Of a stretch of 64,000 nucleotides of DNA, positions 8,496 through 17,467 are shown in pieces. A program made the position numbers and the translations under genes. The notes below the pieces were generated by a model, which saw only the letters and a program-made list of their open reading frames with translations, had not been told where the DNA came from and did not search any database. The stretch's first letter is position 1. Each line of letters starts with the position of its first letter. Source of the DNA: Bacillota bacterium (GTDB lineage: Bacteria > Bacillota > Clostridia > Lachnospirales > Lachnospiraceae); assembly GCA_023386815.1 (NCBI GenBank), contig JAEWIZ010000025.1, positions 1 through 64,000 of the forward strand. The letters run 5' to 3'.

Positions 8496-9014
8496 TTAAT
8501 CGATAAGTATCCCAGTTTTTGATACTTCTGGTACGGTGCACCGTGTAGCATCAAAGCAACAGGGTCTTCTATCTCCTTTGTGCAGTTTAGAGCATGCTAC
8601 TTCAATTCTCTTCTGACGAGTCGCTGGATTGTTCGTGGAACGTATCCATCGAAGCCATTCCCATCGTGCTTTCGTGGTAAGAGAGTTCCATGAATTAATA
8701 AGTCCTTCTTTTAGGATTCCATCCATAATATCCTCAGGAATCTCCGGCTCAATCCATTCATTGATGGGGTCTATACAAAACGATGCAGTCTGTCCAATAA
8801 CTAAGCCTGCCTCTTTAAGTAATACATCGCTTACTTCGAACCAATGACTGCCTTTACCGTCTGGTTCCAAGGGTGCTTGAAAGGACACATCATTCATTGT
8901 TCCTTGAATCATGACCATGCCGCGGGAAGGTAGTTGTTCACTTGAACTTAAAGGGATTTTTACGATGAGCTTTGACTTGATTTCTGATAATGCAGCTTCA
9001 AAAAAGATACTCAT
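8496..9014 (-). CDS. YdeI/OmpD-associated (DUF1905 + OmdA) family protein
   Basis: A 172-residue cytoplasmic protein. The first 90 residues match the DUF1905 pattern (small beta barrel, with KIPLSSSEQLPSRGMVMIQG and WFEVSDVLLKEAG). The rest matches the OmdA-like part (IPEDIMDGILKEGLINSWNSLTTKARWEWLRWI, then NPATRQKRIEVACSKLHKGDRRPCCFD). These proteins are linked in some species with envelope or peptide stress, but no biochemical role is firm. AAAGGAG precedes the ATG by about 8 bases. Confidence 0.75.
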   Translation of the reverse strand: MSIFFEAALSEIKSKLIVKIPLSSSEQLPSRGMVMIQGTMNDVSFQAPLEPDGKGSHWFEVSDVLLKEAGLVIGQTASFCIDPINEWIEPEIPEDIMDGILKEGLINSWNSLTTKARWEWLRWIRSTNNPATRQKRIEVACSKLHKGDRRPCCFDATRCTVPEVSKTGILID

Positions 9015-9183
9015 ATATTTAAACTCCTTTCAGCTGTACATATTGAATGATCATGTAATCACTTTAATTCTTTATCATCTTTATTTATATATATCATAAC
9101 AATCCAACGAAGTAAATAATAATAATTATTAATTAACATGGCGTATCTCATCTATCAATTTGATATCAGTTTCAGTAATTTTG

Positions 9184-9212
9184 TTGAAACATATGTTCGA
9201 ATGTGTTAAACT
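9184..9212 (+). promoter_or_regulatory. Possible promoter of tag
   Basis: TTGAAA (9184-9189), 17 bases, then TAAACT (9207-9212), about 40 bases before the tag start. The -10 box is weak. Confidence 0.5.
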
Positions 9213-9255
9213 TATGTTAGAGATTTTAATTTGTATTTGAATGGAGGAACCTATT

Positions 9256-9819
9256 ATGAGTACATGCTTGTGGCCAGGTAAAAATCAGACGATGCAACAA
9301 TATCATGATAATGAATGGTGTGTACAGAGCCATGATGATACTTATATTTTTGAAATGCTAACCTTAGAAGGAGCTCAGGCTGGATTATCCTGGAATACGA
9401 TACTTGCAAAAAGAGATGAGTATCGAAGGGCATTTCATGATTTTGATATTACTTATTGTTCCAGGCTCACGGACGAAGAACTAGAGATGATTAGAGACAA
9501 CTATGGAATTATTAAAAATATGCTAAAGATTAATTCGGTGAGAAGTAATGCAATCGCGATTGCTAAGGTTCAACTGGAATTTGAAAGCTTTTCGAATTAC
9601 TTATGGAGCTTTGTTGATCATAGTCCGGTGATAAATCAATGGGAATTTGAGGGACAAGTCCCTGCGCAAACTGCACTTTCCGAACGTATCAGTAAAGATC
9701 TAAAAAAAAGAGGCTTTAAGTTTGTAGGGCCGGTAATTATCTATTCATTCCTGCAGGCTATCGGAATGGTTGACGATCATATAAAGTCCTGTCCATATCA
9801 CTCTGGGAACCGAAAATAA
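9256..9819 (+). CDS. tag: DNA-3-methyladenine glycosylase I
   Basis: A 187-residue base-excision repair enzyme that removes 3-methyladenine from alkylated DNA. Counting from ATG 9256, the residues match the E. coli Tag zinc and catalytic positions exactly: C4, H17, H175 and C179 for zinc, and E38 in LTLEGAQAGLSW for catalysis. The upstream in-frame ATG at 9241 is rejected because the ribosome site GGAGG (9243-9247) lies inside that extension, 8 bases before ATG 9256. It is monocistronic with a strong terminator. Confidence 0.96.
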   Translation: MSTCLWPGKNQTMQQYHDNEWCVQSHDDTYIFEMLTLEGAQAGLSWNTILAKRDEYRRAFHDFDITYCSRLTDEELEMIRDNYGIIKNMLKINSVRSNAIAIAKVQLEFESFSNYLWSFVDHSPVINQWEFEGQVPAQTALSERISKDLKKRGFKFVGPVIIYSFLQAIGMVDDHIKSCPYHSGNRK

Positions 9820-9918
9820 ATGATAAGAACGAATGAAGCAGGGTATTAACCTAATGACTACAGCATACATAGAGGATCATGTTAGAATGGTAAGATAATT
9901 ATTCAGGAATTAATCGTT

Positions 9919-9957
9919 AAAGGTGGAGAACATCCTATGAAGTTCTCCACCTTTTTA
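9919..9957 (+). terminator. Intrinsic terminator after tag
   Basis: An 11-bp perfect stem, AGGTGGAGAAC (9921-9931) with GTTCTCCACCT (9942-9952), is followed by TTTT. A/T flanks extend it to 13 bp. It shares the GGAGAAC/GTTCTCC core with the terminator at 2562. The remaining 9820-10080 holds no gene. Confidence 0.9.
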
Positions 9958-10083
9958 CTGTACATGACGCGTGAAGCAGCTCCATGATTCATTGATTCAT
10001 TAGGTTAGAACCAAACAGAGAGGGTCTTTGTTATAGTGTGAGTACTAAAGTGCATTATTTTGTCATAATATGTAATATTTGTA

Positions 10084-10111
10084 TTGTAAAGAAAAAATAT
10101 GATGGTATAAT
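10084..10111 (+). promoter_or_regulatory. Promoter of the GGDEF/EAL sensor gene
   Basis: TTGTAA (10084-10089), 16 bases, TATAAT (10106-10111). The leader of about 85 bases shows no c-di-GMP riboswitch features. Confidence 0.65.
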
Positions 10112-10201
10112 ATTCATATAAACCAGAGTAATACTTTAGATTAGCGTTAGAATATTGCAAAAGAGAATAGGTATGTTACCAGAGACAAAGAAGGGGGAAG
10201 A

Positions 10202-12757
10202 ATGTTAAGAAAACTGACGAAACTCTTTAAACTTACTGCATTTATAGTACTCATCATTTACGGTATGCATTTATCTGATCAGGTACAAGCCAAAGATAAC
10301 AGTTCAAAAAAAGTTCTAATTTTAAACTCATACCACCAGGGGCTTACTTGGACAAAGGAAGAAACGGAAGGTATCATGCAAACCTTAAGTGACGAAGGAA
10401 GGAATATATCGTTCTATGTAGAATATATGGATTGGAAGAATTACAGTTCCCAAGAGAACTGGAATTATCTTTACAATTATTATAAATACAAATATGAACA
10501 TAACAAAGTGGATCTGGTTATGACAACAGATGACGTGGCACTCCGATTCGCTTTACAATACGAAGATGAGATATTTAAAGATACACCCATAGTGTTTTGT
10601 GGTGTTAATAAAGAAAGTGCTGAGGACATGGTCCAAGGGAAATCGAATGTTACTGGAGTAATAGAAGTCGTTAATCCTACCCAGACCATTAGTTTTGCAA
10701 CAAAAATCAATCCATCTCTAAAAAATGTCTATCTGCTGTTCGACAACTCAGAGAGTGGTTTATCTACTGGAGATATTGCCACTCAAGAAATTAAAAACCT
10801 CTATCCAGACTTAAAGGTTATACCATGGAATGATTTATCGTTTGAGGAAGTATTGCATAAAGCGAAGTCATTAGACCAGGACAGTATAATTTTAATTACC
10901 ACTTATTATAGCGATGCAACCGGCAAAATCCTTGATATGGACTTTGTGAATAGGGAAGTGTGTGCGCAGAGCAATGTTCCTGTATACGGCTTATATGATT
11001 TCGGCTTAAATAAAGGGATCGTAGGAGGCATCTTATTAAGCGGTAAACTGCAGGGACAACATGCATCAGTTATAGCCGGTCGTATCCTGGATGGAGAAGA
11101 TGCAAATAATATTCCGATTTCTGATCCGAATTCTATGAGAACAGTATTTGACTATAATCAACTTGTACGATATGACATCCACCTGAATTCGTTGCCCCAC
11201 GGCAGCGAAATTATCAATAAACCTTTTTCCTTCTATGAAACCTATAAATCCCTTGTCTTAAGTGTGGTAGCAGCCTTTACCCTGTTATTCGTATTTATTA
11301 ATATACTCCTGTTTTACATTCATAAAATTCAAAAGATGAAAAGGAACCTTGCAGAGAACAACGAGGAACTTACACAGCTTTATGAAGAGCTTACTGCATC
11401 CGATGAAGAGATGAAACAACAGTACGATGAAATAATCTCAATAAATGAGAAAATTAGATTAAGTGAAGATAAATTATCATACCTTGCTTATCATGATTCT
11501 CTGACTGGATTACCGAACAAGCTATCACTTTATGAAGAGTCAAAAATAATTTTTTCCATACAAAATCAGAAAGCAGCGCTTTTATTTATTGATATCGATA
11601 ATTTCAAATATGTAAATGATACTATGGGACACGCCTTTGGTGACAGCTTAATTATTAAATTAGGTGAAAGATTAAGTGAATTACTAAAAAGTAACTGTTC
11701 CTTGTACCGCCTCAGTGGAGATGAGTTTGTAATCATATGGAAGGATATGAAGCAAGAGGATCAGGTGGAAGAATATGCGACCTATATTCTCTCTGATTTT
11801 ATCACTAATTTTGAGCTTCTTAACAGCGATCTTCATGTTAGTATAAGTATAGGAATTGCGATGTATCCAATCCATGCGACTGATTTGGAGGAGTTATTAA
11901 AATATGCTGACATTGCTATGTATCAAGCCAAAGAAACAGGTAAAAAAAGATATATGGTTTATGACCTGGCAATGAAAGAAGCGTTCACCGAAAGAGTCTC
12001 CATTGAAAAGTATTTGCAAAAAGGTTTGGAGAATAATGAATTTGAAGTGTATTACCAGCCTCAGCTTGATATCAAGAACAATCGTATCACGGGGTTTGAA
12101 GCTTTACTTCGTTGGAATAGTCCCGAACTTGGTCAGGTGTCACCGTTAAGATTCATTGATGTTGCAGAAGATACCCATTTTATTATTCCGTTGGGAACTT
12201 GGGTATTAAGAGAAGCCTGTGGCTTTCTGGTAAGATTAGAGGAAAAGGGCTATGGAAAATTAGATATGTCTGTTAATATATCAATACTTCAGCTATTGCA
12301 GGAGGATTTTATTGATATCATTACTGATACTTTACATGAGTATCAAATAGAACCGGAGCGTCTTGAGTTAGAGATTACAGAATCCATTTTGATGGAATCC
12401 TTTGACCGAATTATAGCAAAGCTGCAAATTTTACGTAACAGTAATATTAGAATAGCATTAGATGACTTTGGTAAAGGATATTCGTCTTTGAATTATTTAA
12501 AACAGCTTCCGATAACGACCTTGAAGGTGGATAAATCATTTATTGATTACATCACGGACACAAAGGAAGACGATTTCGTAAGTCACATTATTTCTATTGG
12601 TAAATTCCTGGGAATGTGTGTGGTGGCAGAAGGAGTTGAGGTTCAAAATCAGTTGGATTATCTGCTAAGATATAATTGTGATAAGATTCAAGGATACCTG
12701 TTTTGCAGGCCTGTACCGGAAACTGAAATCGTTGCTTTGCTTAACAGGTTATTATAA
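10202..12757 (+). CDS. Membrane sensor with GGDEF and EAL domains (c-di-GMP turnover)
   Basis: An 851-residue sensor. Residues 1-30 form a signal peptide or anchor. About 35-335 is an extracytoplasmic ABC-substrate-binding-like domain (VLILNSYHQGLTWT, DLVMTTDDVALRFA, GIVGGILLSG). A membrane helix follows at about 350-372, then a coiled coil at about 375-425. The GGDEF domain is at about 430-590, with RLSGDEF in place of GGDEF. The EAL domain is at about 600-850 with intact FEALLRW, ITESILME, LDDFGKGYSS, KVDKSF and VAEGVE motifs. The EAL half should be an active c-di-GMP phosphodiesterase. The GGDEF half may be active or regulatory, because SGDEF variants occur in both. The sensor domain type binds small solutes in other systems; the ligand is unknown. 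It is a single gene. Confidence 0.92.
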   Translation: MLRKLTKLFKLTAFIVLIIYGMHLSDQVQAKDNSSKKVLILNSYHQGLTWTKEETEGIMQTLSDEGRNISFYVEYMDWKNYSSQENWNYLYNYYKYKYEHNKVDLVMTTDDVALRFALQYEDEIFKDTPIVFCGVNKESAEDMVQGKSNVTGVIEVVNPTQTISFATKINPSLKNVYLLFDNSESGLSTGDIATQEIKNLYPDLKVIPWNDLSFEEVLHKAKSLDQDSIILITTYYSDATGKILDMDFVNREVCAQSNVPVYGLYDFGLNKGIVGGILLSGKLQGQHASVIAGRILDGEDANNIPISDPNSMRTVFDYNQLVRYDIHLNSLPHGSEIINKPFSFYETYKSLVLSVVAAFTLLFVFINILLFYIHKIQKMKRNLAENNEELTQLYEELTASDEEMKQQYDEIISINEKIRLSEDKLSYLAYHDSLTGLPNKLSLYEESKIIFSIQNQKAALLFIDIDNFKYVNDTMGHAFGDSLIIKLGERLSELLKSNCSLYRLSGDEFVIIWKDMKQEDQVEEYATYILSDFITNFELLNSDLHVSISIGIAMYPIHATDLEELLKYADIAMYQAKETGKKRYMVYDLAMKEAFTERVSIEKYLQKGLENNEFEVYYQPQLDIKNNRITGFEALLRWNSPELGQVSPLRFIDVAEDTHFIIPLGTWVLREACGFLVRLEEKGYGKLDMSVNISILQLLQEDFIDIITDTLHEYQIEPERLELEITESILMESFDRIIAKLQILRNSNIRIALDDFGKGYSSLNYLKQLPITTLKVDKSFIDYITDTKEDDFVSHIISIGKFLGMCVVAEGVEVQNQLDYLLRYNCDKIQGYLFCRPVPETEIVALLNRLL

Positions 12758-12800
12758 AGGATAAGCTAAAAATAGGTGATATTAATCACTATCAAATATG

Positions 12801-12890
12801 AAAAGCCTTGTAAATTGTGCATGGATCCCTGGAAGTTAGATTTTTAAGTCTACTTATGAGTGTCACATCACTGTTAACAAGGCTTTTTGT
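12801..12890. terminator. Long bidirectional terminator with a conserved internal module (copy A)
   Basis: The outer stem AAAAGCCTTGT (12801-12811) pairs with ACAAGGCTTTT (12877-12887) across about 65 bases and ends in T5; A4 at the other side allows it to work in both directions. Inside lies a smaller hairpin, AAGTTAGA/TCTACTT (12833-12856), then GTGTCACATCA (12860-12870). The same inner module occurs at 32121-32221 inside an unrelated outer stem. It separates the sensor gene from the convergent AraC gene. Confidence 0.75.
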
Positions 12891-12929
12891 ATATAATAAG
12901 TTTAGGGTGGAATACGTCTTGCGACACCA

Positions 12930-13772
12930 TTAACATACGGGATTAGTTTTTTGCAAGCCTTTGTATGCGGAGGGTGTAAGCCCATATCTTCGTTTAAAGG
13001 ATCTACCAAAATATCGATAATCATTAAATCCAACTAAGTAAGCCACCTGCTCCATGCTTAAGTTGGGCTCGTTTATAAGAAAATATGCTGCCTTTTCAAG
13101 ACGTAGGGTATTAACATATTCTAATGGAGAAGTGGAAAAGTGCTGCTTGAAAAAGGATATAAAATAGTTTGGATGCAGATGAGCAACATCAGCCATTTCC
13201 TTTAAAGTTATAACACCCTGAAGATTTTGCTGTATATAGTTATTTATTTTAGCTTCAAAGTGATCCTCATCTTTTGGCATTAGCTTCGAGGAATCGATGT
13301 TTTCGAGGAAAATTTTAAATAATTCCATCATAATTGCTTTTTCTGACAAAATATCCAATGGATTTACTGAAGAATCGAGCTGAATTAGTCGCTCAAAAAG
13401 AGGGATGACCTCAGCCTGATTTGGTGTACATTTAATGGATTGTGGAGAATAAGCTATTTTTTGTTTTCCACTAAACGCTAAATCGAAGTGGCACCAATAT
13501 TTTAATACCGGGTTTGTTGGATTGTGAAGGTAGGTATGCTTTATTTTCGCAGGAATCATAAATAGCTCTCCTGCTTTTGGATGATAGGTATCTCCGTGGA
13601 TGATAAGTGTTGCTTCGCCAGACTGAAAGTAGTAAAACTTGTTATAGCCGTAGACACAGTCTGTTTCACCCCAATCAGAGGCACATACGTTATAGCCACG
13701 TAATAAACACTTCATTATTGTTGTTTCAAAGGTATTTTTAGTGTAGGACTGTACTTCATAGTTAGGATTCAA
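12930..13772 (-). CDS. AraC-family transcriptional regulator (fucosidase-linked)
   Basis: A 280-residue regulator. An N-terminal cupin sensor (about 25-150, with SGEATLIIHGDTYHPKAGELFMIP and a histidine pair near KIKHTYLHN) precedes two AraC helix-turn-helix motifs (about 180-275, with LKEMADVAHLHPNYFISFFK and MEQVAYLVGFNDYRYFGRSFKRRYG). The start appears to be TTG 13772, six bases after GGGGGG. It is divergent from the GH29 fucosidase, whose promoter carries two direct repeats 21 bp apart. The obvious inference is that it activates the fucosidase when a fucose-containing sugar is present. Confidence 0.9.
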   Translation of the reverse strand: MNPNYEVQSYTKNTFETTIMKCLLRGYNVCASDWGETDCVYGYNKFYYFQSGEATLIIHGDTYHPKAGELFMIPAKIKHTYLHNPTNPVLKYWCHFDLAFSGKQKIAYSPQSIKCTPNQAEVIPLFERLIQLDSSVNPLDILSEKAIMMELFKIFLENIDSSKLMPKDEDHFEAKINNYIQQNLQGVITLKEMADVAHLHPNYFISFFKQHFSTSPLEYVNTLRLEKAAYFLINEPNLSMEQVAYLVGFNDYRYFGRSFKRRYGLTPSAYKGLQKTNPVC

Positions 13773-13829
13773 TGCTTACCCCCCATTTCAAAGAATAATT
13801 ATAAATAACTGTTTTGATAATACAATAAT

Positions 13830-13866
13830 ATATTAATTTTGTCCACATGGATATTAATTTTGACCA
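13830..13866 (+). promoter_or_regulatory. Two AraC-type half-sites in direct repeat
   Basis: ATATTAATTTTGTCCA (13830-13845) and ATATTAATTTTGACCA (13851-13866) differ at one base and are 21 bp apart, two helical turns. The second touches the -35 box of the fucosidase promoter, the position used by class II AraC activators. Confidence 0.7.
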
Positions 13867-13895
13867 TTAACGAGATGATGTTTTATCTTTATAAT
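13867..13895 (+). promoter_or_regulatory. Promoter of the GH29 fucosidase gene
   Basis: A weak -35 box TTAACG (13867-13872), exactly 17 bases, and a consensus -10 TATAAT (13890-13895). A poor -35 next to an activator site fits positive control. Confidence 0.7.
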
Positions 13896-13934
13896 AAACA
13901 ATACTTAACACACAAATGCAGGAGGTATTGAATC

Positions 13935-15416
13935 ATGAGTAATAAGGTATCGAGCTACTTGAATATAATCGATGAAGTAATTAAAACAGGATACTACAAG
14001 GATAGTTGGGAATCACTAAGTACATATCCTGTTCCAAAGTGGTATAAGAATGCAAAGTTTGGTATTTTTTTGCACTGGGGCGTATATAGTGTACCCGCCT
14101 TTGGAAGTGAGTGGTATCCAAGGCTTATGTATATTGAGGGGACGAGAGAGTATGAACATCATATCAAAACCTATGGGGCACATAAGGACTTTGGTTATGA
14201 AGATTTTATCCCAATGTTTACAGCAAAATCTTTTGATGCAGATGAATGGATGCAGCTGATCAAAGCTTCAGGAGCAAAATATGTCATGCCAGTCGCTGAG
14301 CATCACGATGGTTTTCAAATGTATGACAGCGAGCTATCTGACTGGAATGCTGCAAAAATGGGACCTTGCAGAGATGTATTAGGAGAATTAATGGCTTCTG
14401 CCAAGAAGGAAGGAATTGTATTCTGTGCTTCCAGTCATCGGGCAGAAAATTATTGGTTTTTTGGAGGTGCACGTGCTTTCGATTCAGGAATACAGGATAT
14501 TGTATTTCAAGAGCCATACGGGTATGCACACCCAGCATATTCAAAAGAAGATTGTATGAACGAGCTTTCTCATGATATCTATTCTGTTCCAGCGTCACGA
14601 GATCATTTAGAGAATTGGCTGGCAAGAACCTGTGAATTGGTAGACAAGTACCGGCCTAAGGTAGTTTGGTTTGATTGGTGGATTCAAAATATTTCTTTTA
14701 AGCCTTATCTGAAGAAATTTGCAGCATATTATTATAATAGAGCATTAGAGTGGAAGGAAGAAGTAGCGATTAATTACAAATTCGATGCTTATGCATATCA
14801 AACAGCCATCTTTGATGTTGAGAGAGGGCAGCTTAATAATATTCGTCCAAGATTATGGCAGACGGATACAGCTGTGGCAAAGAATTCATGGGGATATACA
14901 GAAAATAATGAATTTAAAAATCCGGTCGATATTGTATGTGATCTGATTGATATCGTAAGTAAAAATGGTTGTATGCTTTTAAATATCGGACCAAAATCTG
15001 ATGGAACAATTAGCAAGGAGGATCAGGAAGTATTACTTGCTATCGGTAAATGGTTAAAAACAAATGGTGAGTCTATCTATGACACTACCTATTGGCAAAC
15101 TTATGGTGAAGGCCCTACGCAAGTGAAAGAAGGTGCATTTACAGATACTAGCAGAGCTTGTTATACAAGCGAAGATATTCGTTTTACTTATAAAGCTCCC
15201 TATTTATATGCCAATGTACTCAGCTGGCCCAAGAGTGGTGATATCATAATTCACTCACTTGGACATGATATTTTAAATTGTGATATAGTAGATATATCGA
15301 TTCTAGGATTTGATCTTCCGGTTGCATTTACCAGAGATACAAAAGCACTACATATAAAGGTTCAGGGAGAGATTAACACAGAATATCCGGTTTGCATTAA
15401 AATAAGAATAGATTAA
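13935..15416 (+). CDS. GH29 alpha-L-fucosidase
   Basis: A 493-residue glycosidase that releases alpha-linked L-fucose with retention. It has no signal peptide, so it should act on imported oligosaccharides. Visible motifs are FLHWGVY (H47 W48 G49), AEHHDGF near residue 122, and VVWFDWW, where D247 is the expected nucleophile. LLNIGPKSDGTI near residue 350 is typical of the family, and a small C-terminal beta domain follows. The acid/base residue varies in this family and I do not assign it. AGGAGGT lies upstream of the ATG. The AraC gene is divergent and a terminator follows at 15458. Confidence 0.93.
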   Translation: MSNKVSSYLNIIDEVIKTGYYKDSWESLSTYPVPKWYKNAKFGIFLHWGVYSVPAFGSEWYPRLMYIEGTREYEHHIKTYGAHKDFGYEDFIPMFTAKSFDADEWMQLIKASGAKYVMPVAEHHDGFQMYDSELSDWNAAKMGPCRDVLGELMASAKKEGIVFCASSHRAENYWFFGGARAFDSGIQDIVFQEPYGYAHPAYSKEDCMNELSHDIYSVPASRDHLENWLARTCELVDKYRPKVVWFDWWIQNISFKPYLKKFAAYYYNRALEWKEEVAINYKFDAYAYQTAIFDVERGQLNNIRPRLWQTDTAVAKNSWGYTENNEFKNPVDIVCDLIDIVSKNGCMLLNIGPKSDGTISKEDQEVLLAIGKWLKTNGESIYDTTYWQTYGEGPTQVKEGAFTDTSRACYTSEDIRFTYKAPYLYANVLSWPKSGDIIIHSLGHDILNCDIVDISILGFDLPVAFTRDTKALHIKVQGEINTEYPVCIKIRID

Positions 15417-15457
15417 TTTCACAAGAGCATTTATATATAAATAGCATATATAATGAG

Positions 15458-15490
15458 AGGGATATCTTCCATAGGAGATGTCCCTTTTTG
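15458..15490 (+). terminator. Intrinsic terminator after the fucosidase
   Basis: AGGGATATCT (15458-15467) pairs with AGATGTCCCT (15476-15485; one G-U pair) and is followed by T5. Confidence 0.88.
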
Positions 15491-15593
15491 TGAAATAAGA
15501 GCGTAGAACATAATCCTGATCAGAAACTAAACAGCAATTATAATCAAGTTTTTTATATATTCCTATGCTATAATTGTTGTGGAGGGTTGATCG

Positions 15594-16481
15594 ATGGATT
15601 ATGCGATAAGTATTCAGAACTCAATTACATATATGGAACAGCATCTTTGTGAGCAGCTTACGCTGGATGATGTATCGAAGGTGGCCGGATTCTCAAGATA
15701 CCACTTTTTAAGGATATTTAAGCGTGAAACCGGCATTGGTGTTAGGGATTATATCCAAACACGTCGAATGTATAGAGCGGTGCAGCTACTTTTATCCTCA
15801 GAATTAAATGTTATGGATATCGCTGTCCTTTTGCAGTTTGATTCCCAGGAGGCATTTACACGTGCCTTTAAAAGGGAATATTCTCTTCCGCCGGGACAAT
15901 ATCGTCGCACGATGATGAAATTATTAAGTGATAAGAAGGAGCTTGATATGAAACATAAACAGTTAATTCCAGGTTGGATTGTTACGGGTAGTATGCCTAA
16001 ATTATATAGTGTATTAATGGACTCTGAAACCAATTATAAGGGAGCCAAATCCGTAATACTGAAAAACAGGTCTGAAATCCTTGAGCCAGGAGCTTTTTGT
16101 ACAATTTTGCAGCAATTTAAGGCAGCTAATTATATCGGTAAAAGAGTTCGTTTTTCAGGTTATATAAAATCACAGGAGATCAAGGAGCTGGGAGGCTTGT
16201 GGATGCGTATTAATAGTTCCACCGCGGATATTCTAAAAATTGATAACATGCAAGACCGTCCAATTAAAGGAAATACGGATTGGACATATTATTCCGTTGT
16301 TCTTGATGTACCTGAGAACAGCGCGATTATCAATATAGGAATGCTCCTAAATGGTACCGGGAAGTTATGGGCCGCTGATTTAGCATTTGAAATTGTAGAT
16401 AAAAGTGTAAGTACAACCGATGTTGATTTAAGCTGTGGTTTGCCTGAAAGCCCCATTAATTTATCCTTTGAAGAAATATAA
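15594..16481 (+). CDS. AraC-family protein with N-terminal DNA-binding domain
   Basis: A 295-residue protein with the reverse of the usual AraC order. The double helix-turn-helix is at residues 1-105 (LTLDDVSKVAGFSRYHFLRIFK and VMDIAVLLQFDSQEAFTRAFKREY, then PGQYR). The C-terminal half (about 125-285) looks like an all-beta jelly-roll with FCTILQQFKAANYIGKRVRFSGYIK, resembling carbohydrate-binding or cupin-type sensors. The order matches Rob/MarA-like regulators with a C-terminal effector domain. A ribosome site GGAGGG lies 8 bases upstream of the ATG. It is followed after 64 bases by the GxGD membrane protein gene on the same strand, so the two may be co-transcribed. Target unknown. Confidence 0.85.
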   Translation: MDYAISIQNSITYMEQHLCEQLTLDDVSKVAGFSRYHFLRIFKRETGIGVRDYIQTRRMYRAVQLLLSSELNVMDIAVLLQFDSQEAFTRAFKREYSLPPGQYRRTMMKLLSDKKELDMKHKQLIPGWIVTGSMPKLYSVLMDSETNYKGAKSVILKNRSEILEPGAFCTILQQFKAANYIGKRVRFSGYIKSQEIKELGGLWMRINSSTADILKIDNMQDRPIKGNTDWTYYSVVLDVPENSAIINIGMLLNGTGKLWAADLAFEIVDKSVSTTDVDLSCGLPESPINLSFEEI

Positions 16482-16545
16482 ATCATCCTTTTACGAAGAA
16501 AGAAATCGATATGAATGTACAGCCATATTAGTTAGGAGGTTTCAA

Positions 16546-17205
16546 ATGAAAGAATTCAAACGTAACTATTATTTTTTGATATACCTATTTTTATTGGTAA
16601 TTACCTTTATTACAACTGCATTATGCTTTATATTTTACAAAATGCCTGTACTGCCCATATTAGTCTCATTAATCATTATAATAGTTGGCATATACTTTGT
16701 ATGGTTAAAGAAATTAAGTAAACGTAATTTATACTTTAATAATATCCTGAATTTATTAGCTGCAAATATAATAGCTTATTTTTTAGTTCATTACTTGATT
16801 AAATACCAGAGTACAATAATTGGAATGATTCTTAGTATTGCTTTTATGGATGTGCTCAGTTTTACAAAGCGAGGGAAAAATACTCTGAATGCAAAACTGA
16901 TAGGTAACATTAATACAATGACTCGTTTATCCATATGTCTTCCAATTCCCGGAAATCCTGGACTCCAACAGATTATCGGAGTGGGAGATTTACTGTATTA
17001 CTCCATAATCACAATGTTTTATTTAAAATCAGGCGGCAGATCAGCCGGCCTACATGCAGCAATGCTCATCCTTATAGGACAATTGGTTAATATAATTGCA
17101 ATCCAGGTGTTAAAGAGAGTTCAAAAAGAGCATTACAAAGGGTTCCCTGCAACATTATTTCCAGGGGTATATATAATAATAGCAACTATTTTTCAATTCA
17201 TATAA
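16546..17205 (+). CDS. Seven-helix membrane protein with GxGD protease-like motifs
   Basis: A 219-residue membrane protein with about seven hydrophobic segments (roughly 9-30, 34-54, 66-84, 90-105, 143-160, 168-188, 200-217). The frame is open from 16435, but TAGGAGG sits just before ATG 16546, so this start is chosen. Aspartate D102 is at the end of one helix (AFMDVLSF), a GVGD motif at 145-148 starts another (IIGVGDLLYY), and FPATLFPG at 200-207 precedes the last helix. This order, D / GxGD / PA(L), is that of presenilin and signal-peptide-peptidase-like A22 intramembrane aspartyl proteases. Prepilin peptidases also have GxGD but no PAL-like motif. Assignment rests on motifs only. Confidence 0.5.
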   Translation: MKEFKRNYYFLIYLFLLVITFITTALCFIFYKMPVLPILVSLIIIIVGIYFVWLKKLSKRNLYFNNILNLLAANIIAYFLVHYLIKYQSTIIGMILSIAFMDVLSFTKRGKNTLNAKLIGNINTMTRLSICLPIPGNPGLQQIIGVGDLLYYSIITMFYLKSGGRSAGLHAAMLILIGQLVNIIAIQVLKRVQKEHYKGFPATLFPGVYIIIATIFQFI

Positions 17206-17226
17206 GAGGGATTACAATTAATACAT

Positions 17227-17250
17227 ACCGTCAGTGATGGCGGTTTTTTT
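17227..17250 (+). terminator. Intrinsic terminator
   Basis: ACCGTC (17227-17232) pairs with GGCGGT (17239-17244; one G-U) and is followed by T7. It ends the AraC/GxGD transcript. Confidence 0.85.
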
Positions 17251-17374
17251 ATTTGCTCCAGTGAAACTTCTTGTTTTGCAGCATTTTTCATACAAGAATC
17301 AGGAACCAATAATAACCGAATACCTTTCACTGTGGAAACGAACTGACAACAAATATAAATGTAATAGAATGATG

Positions 17375-17404
17375 TTGCCAAGAAATGGTAATTAATGTTA
17401 AAAT
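17375..17404 (+). promoter_or_regulatory. Promoter for the leader of the giant PHP protein
   Basis: TTGCCA (17375-17380), 17-18 bases, TTAAAAT (17398-17404). The predicted start near 17411 is about 280 bases before the structural gene. Confidence 0.55.
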
Positions 17405-17467
17405 GTTTTTGCACACTTAAAATAAAAATGTGTTATGGCCAATTTTACATTTATTTGGAGGTAGTGA

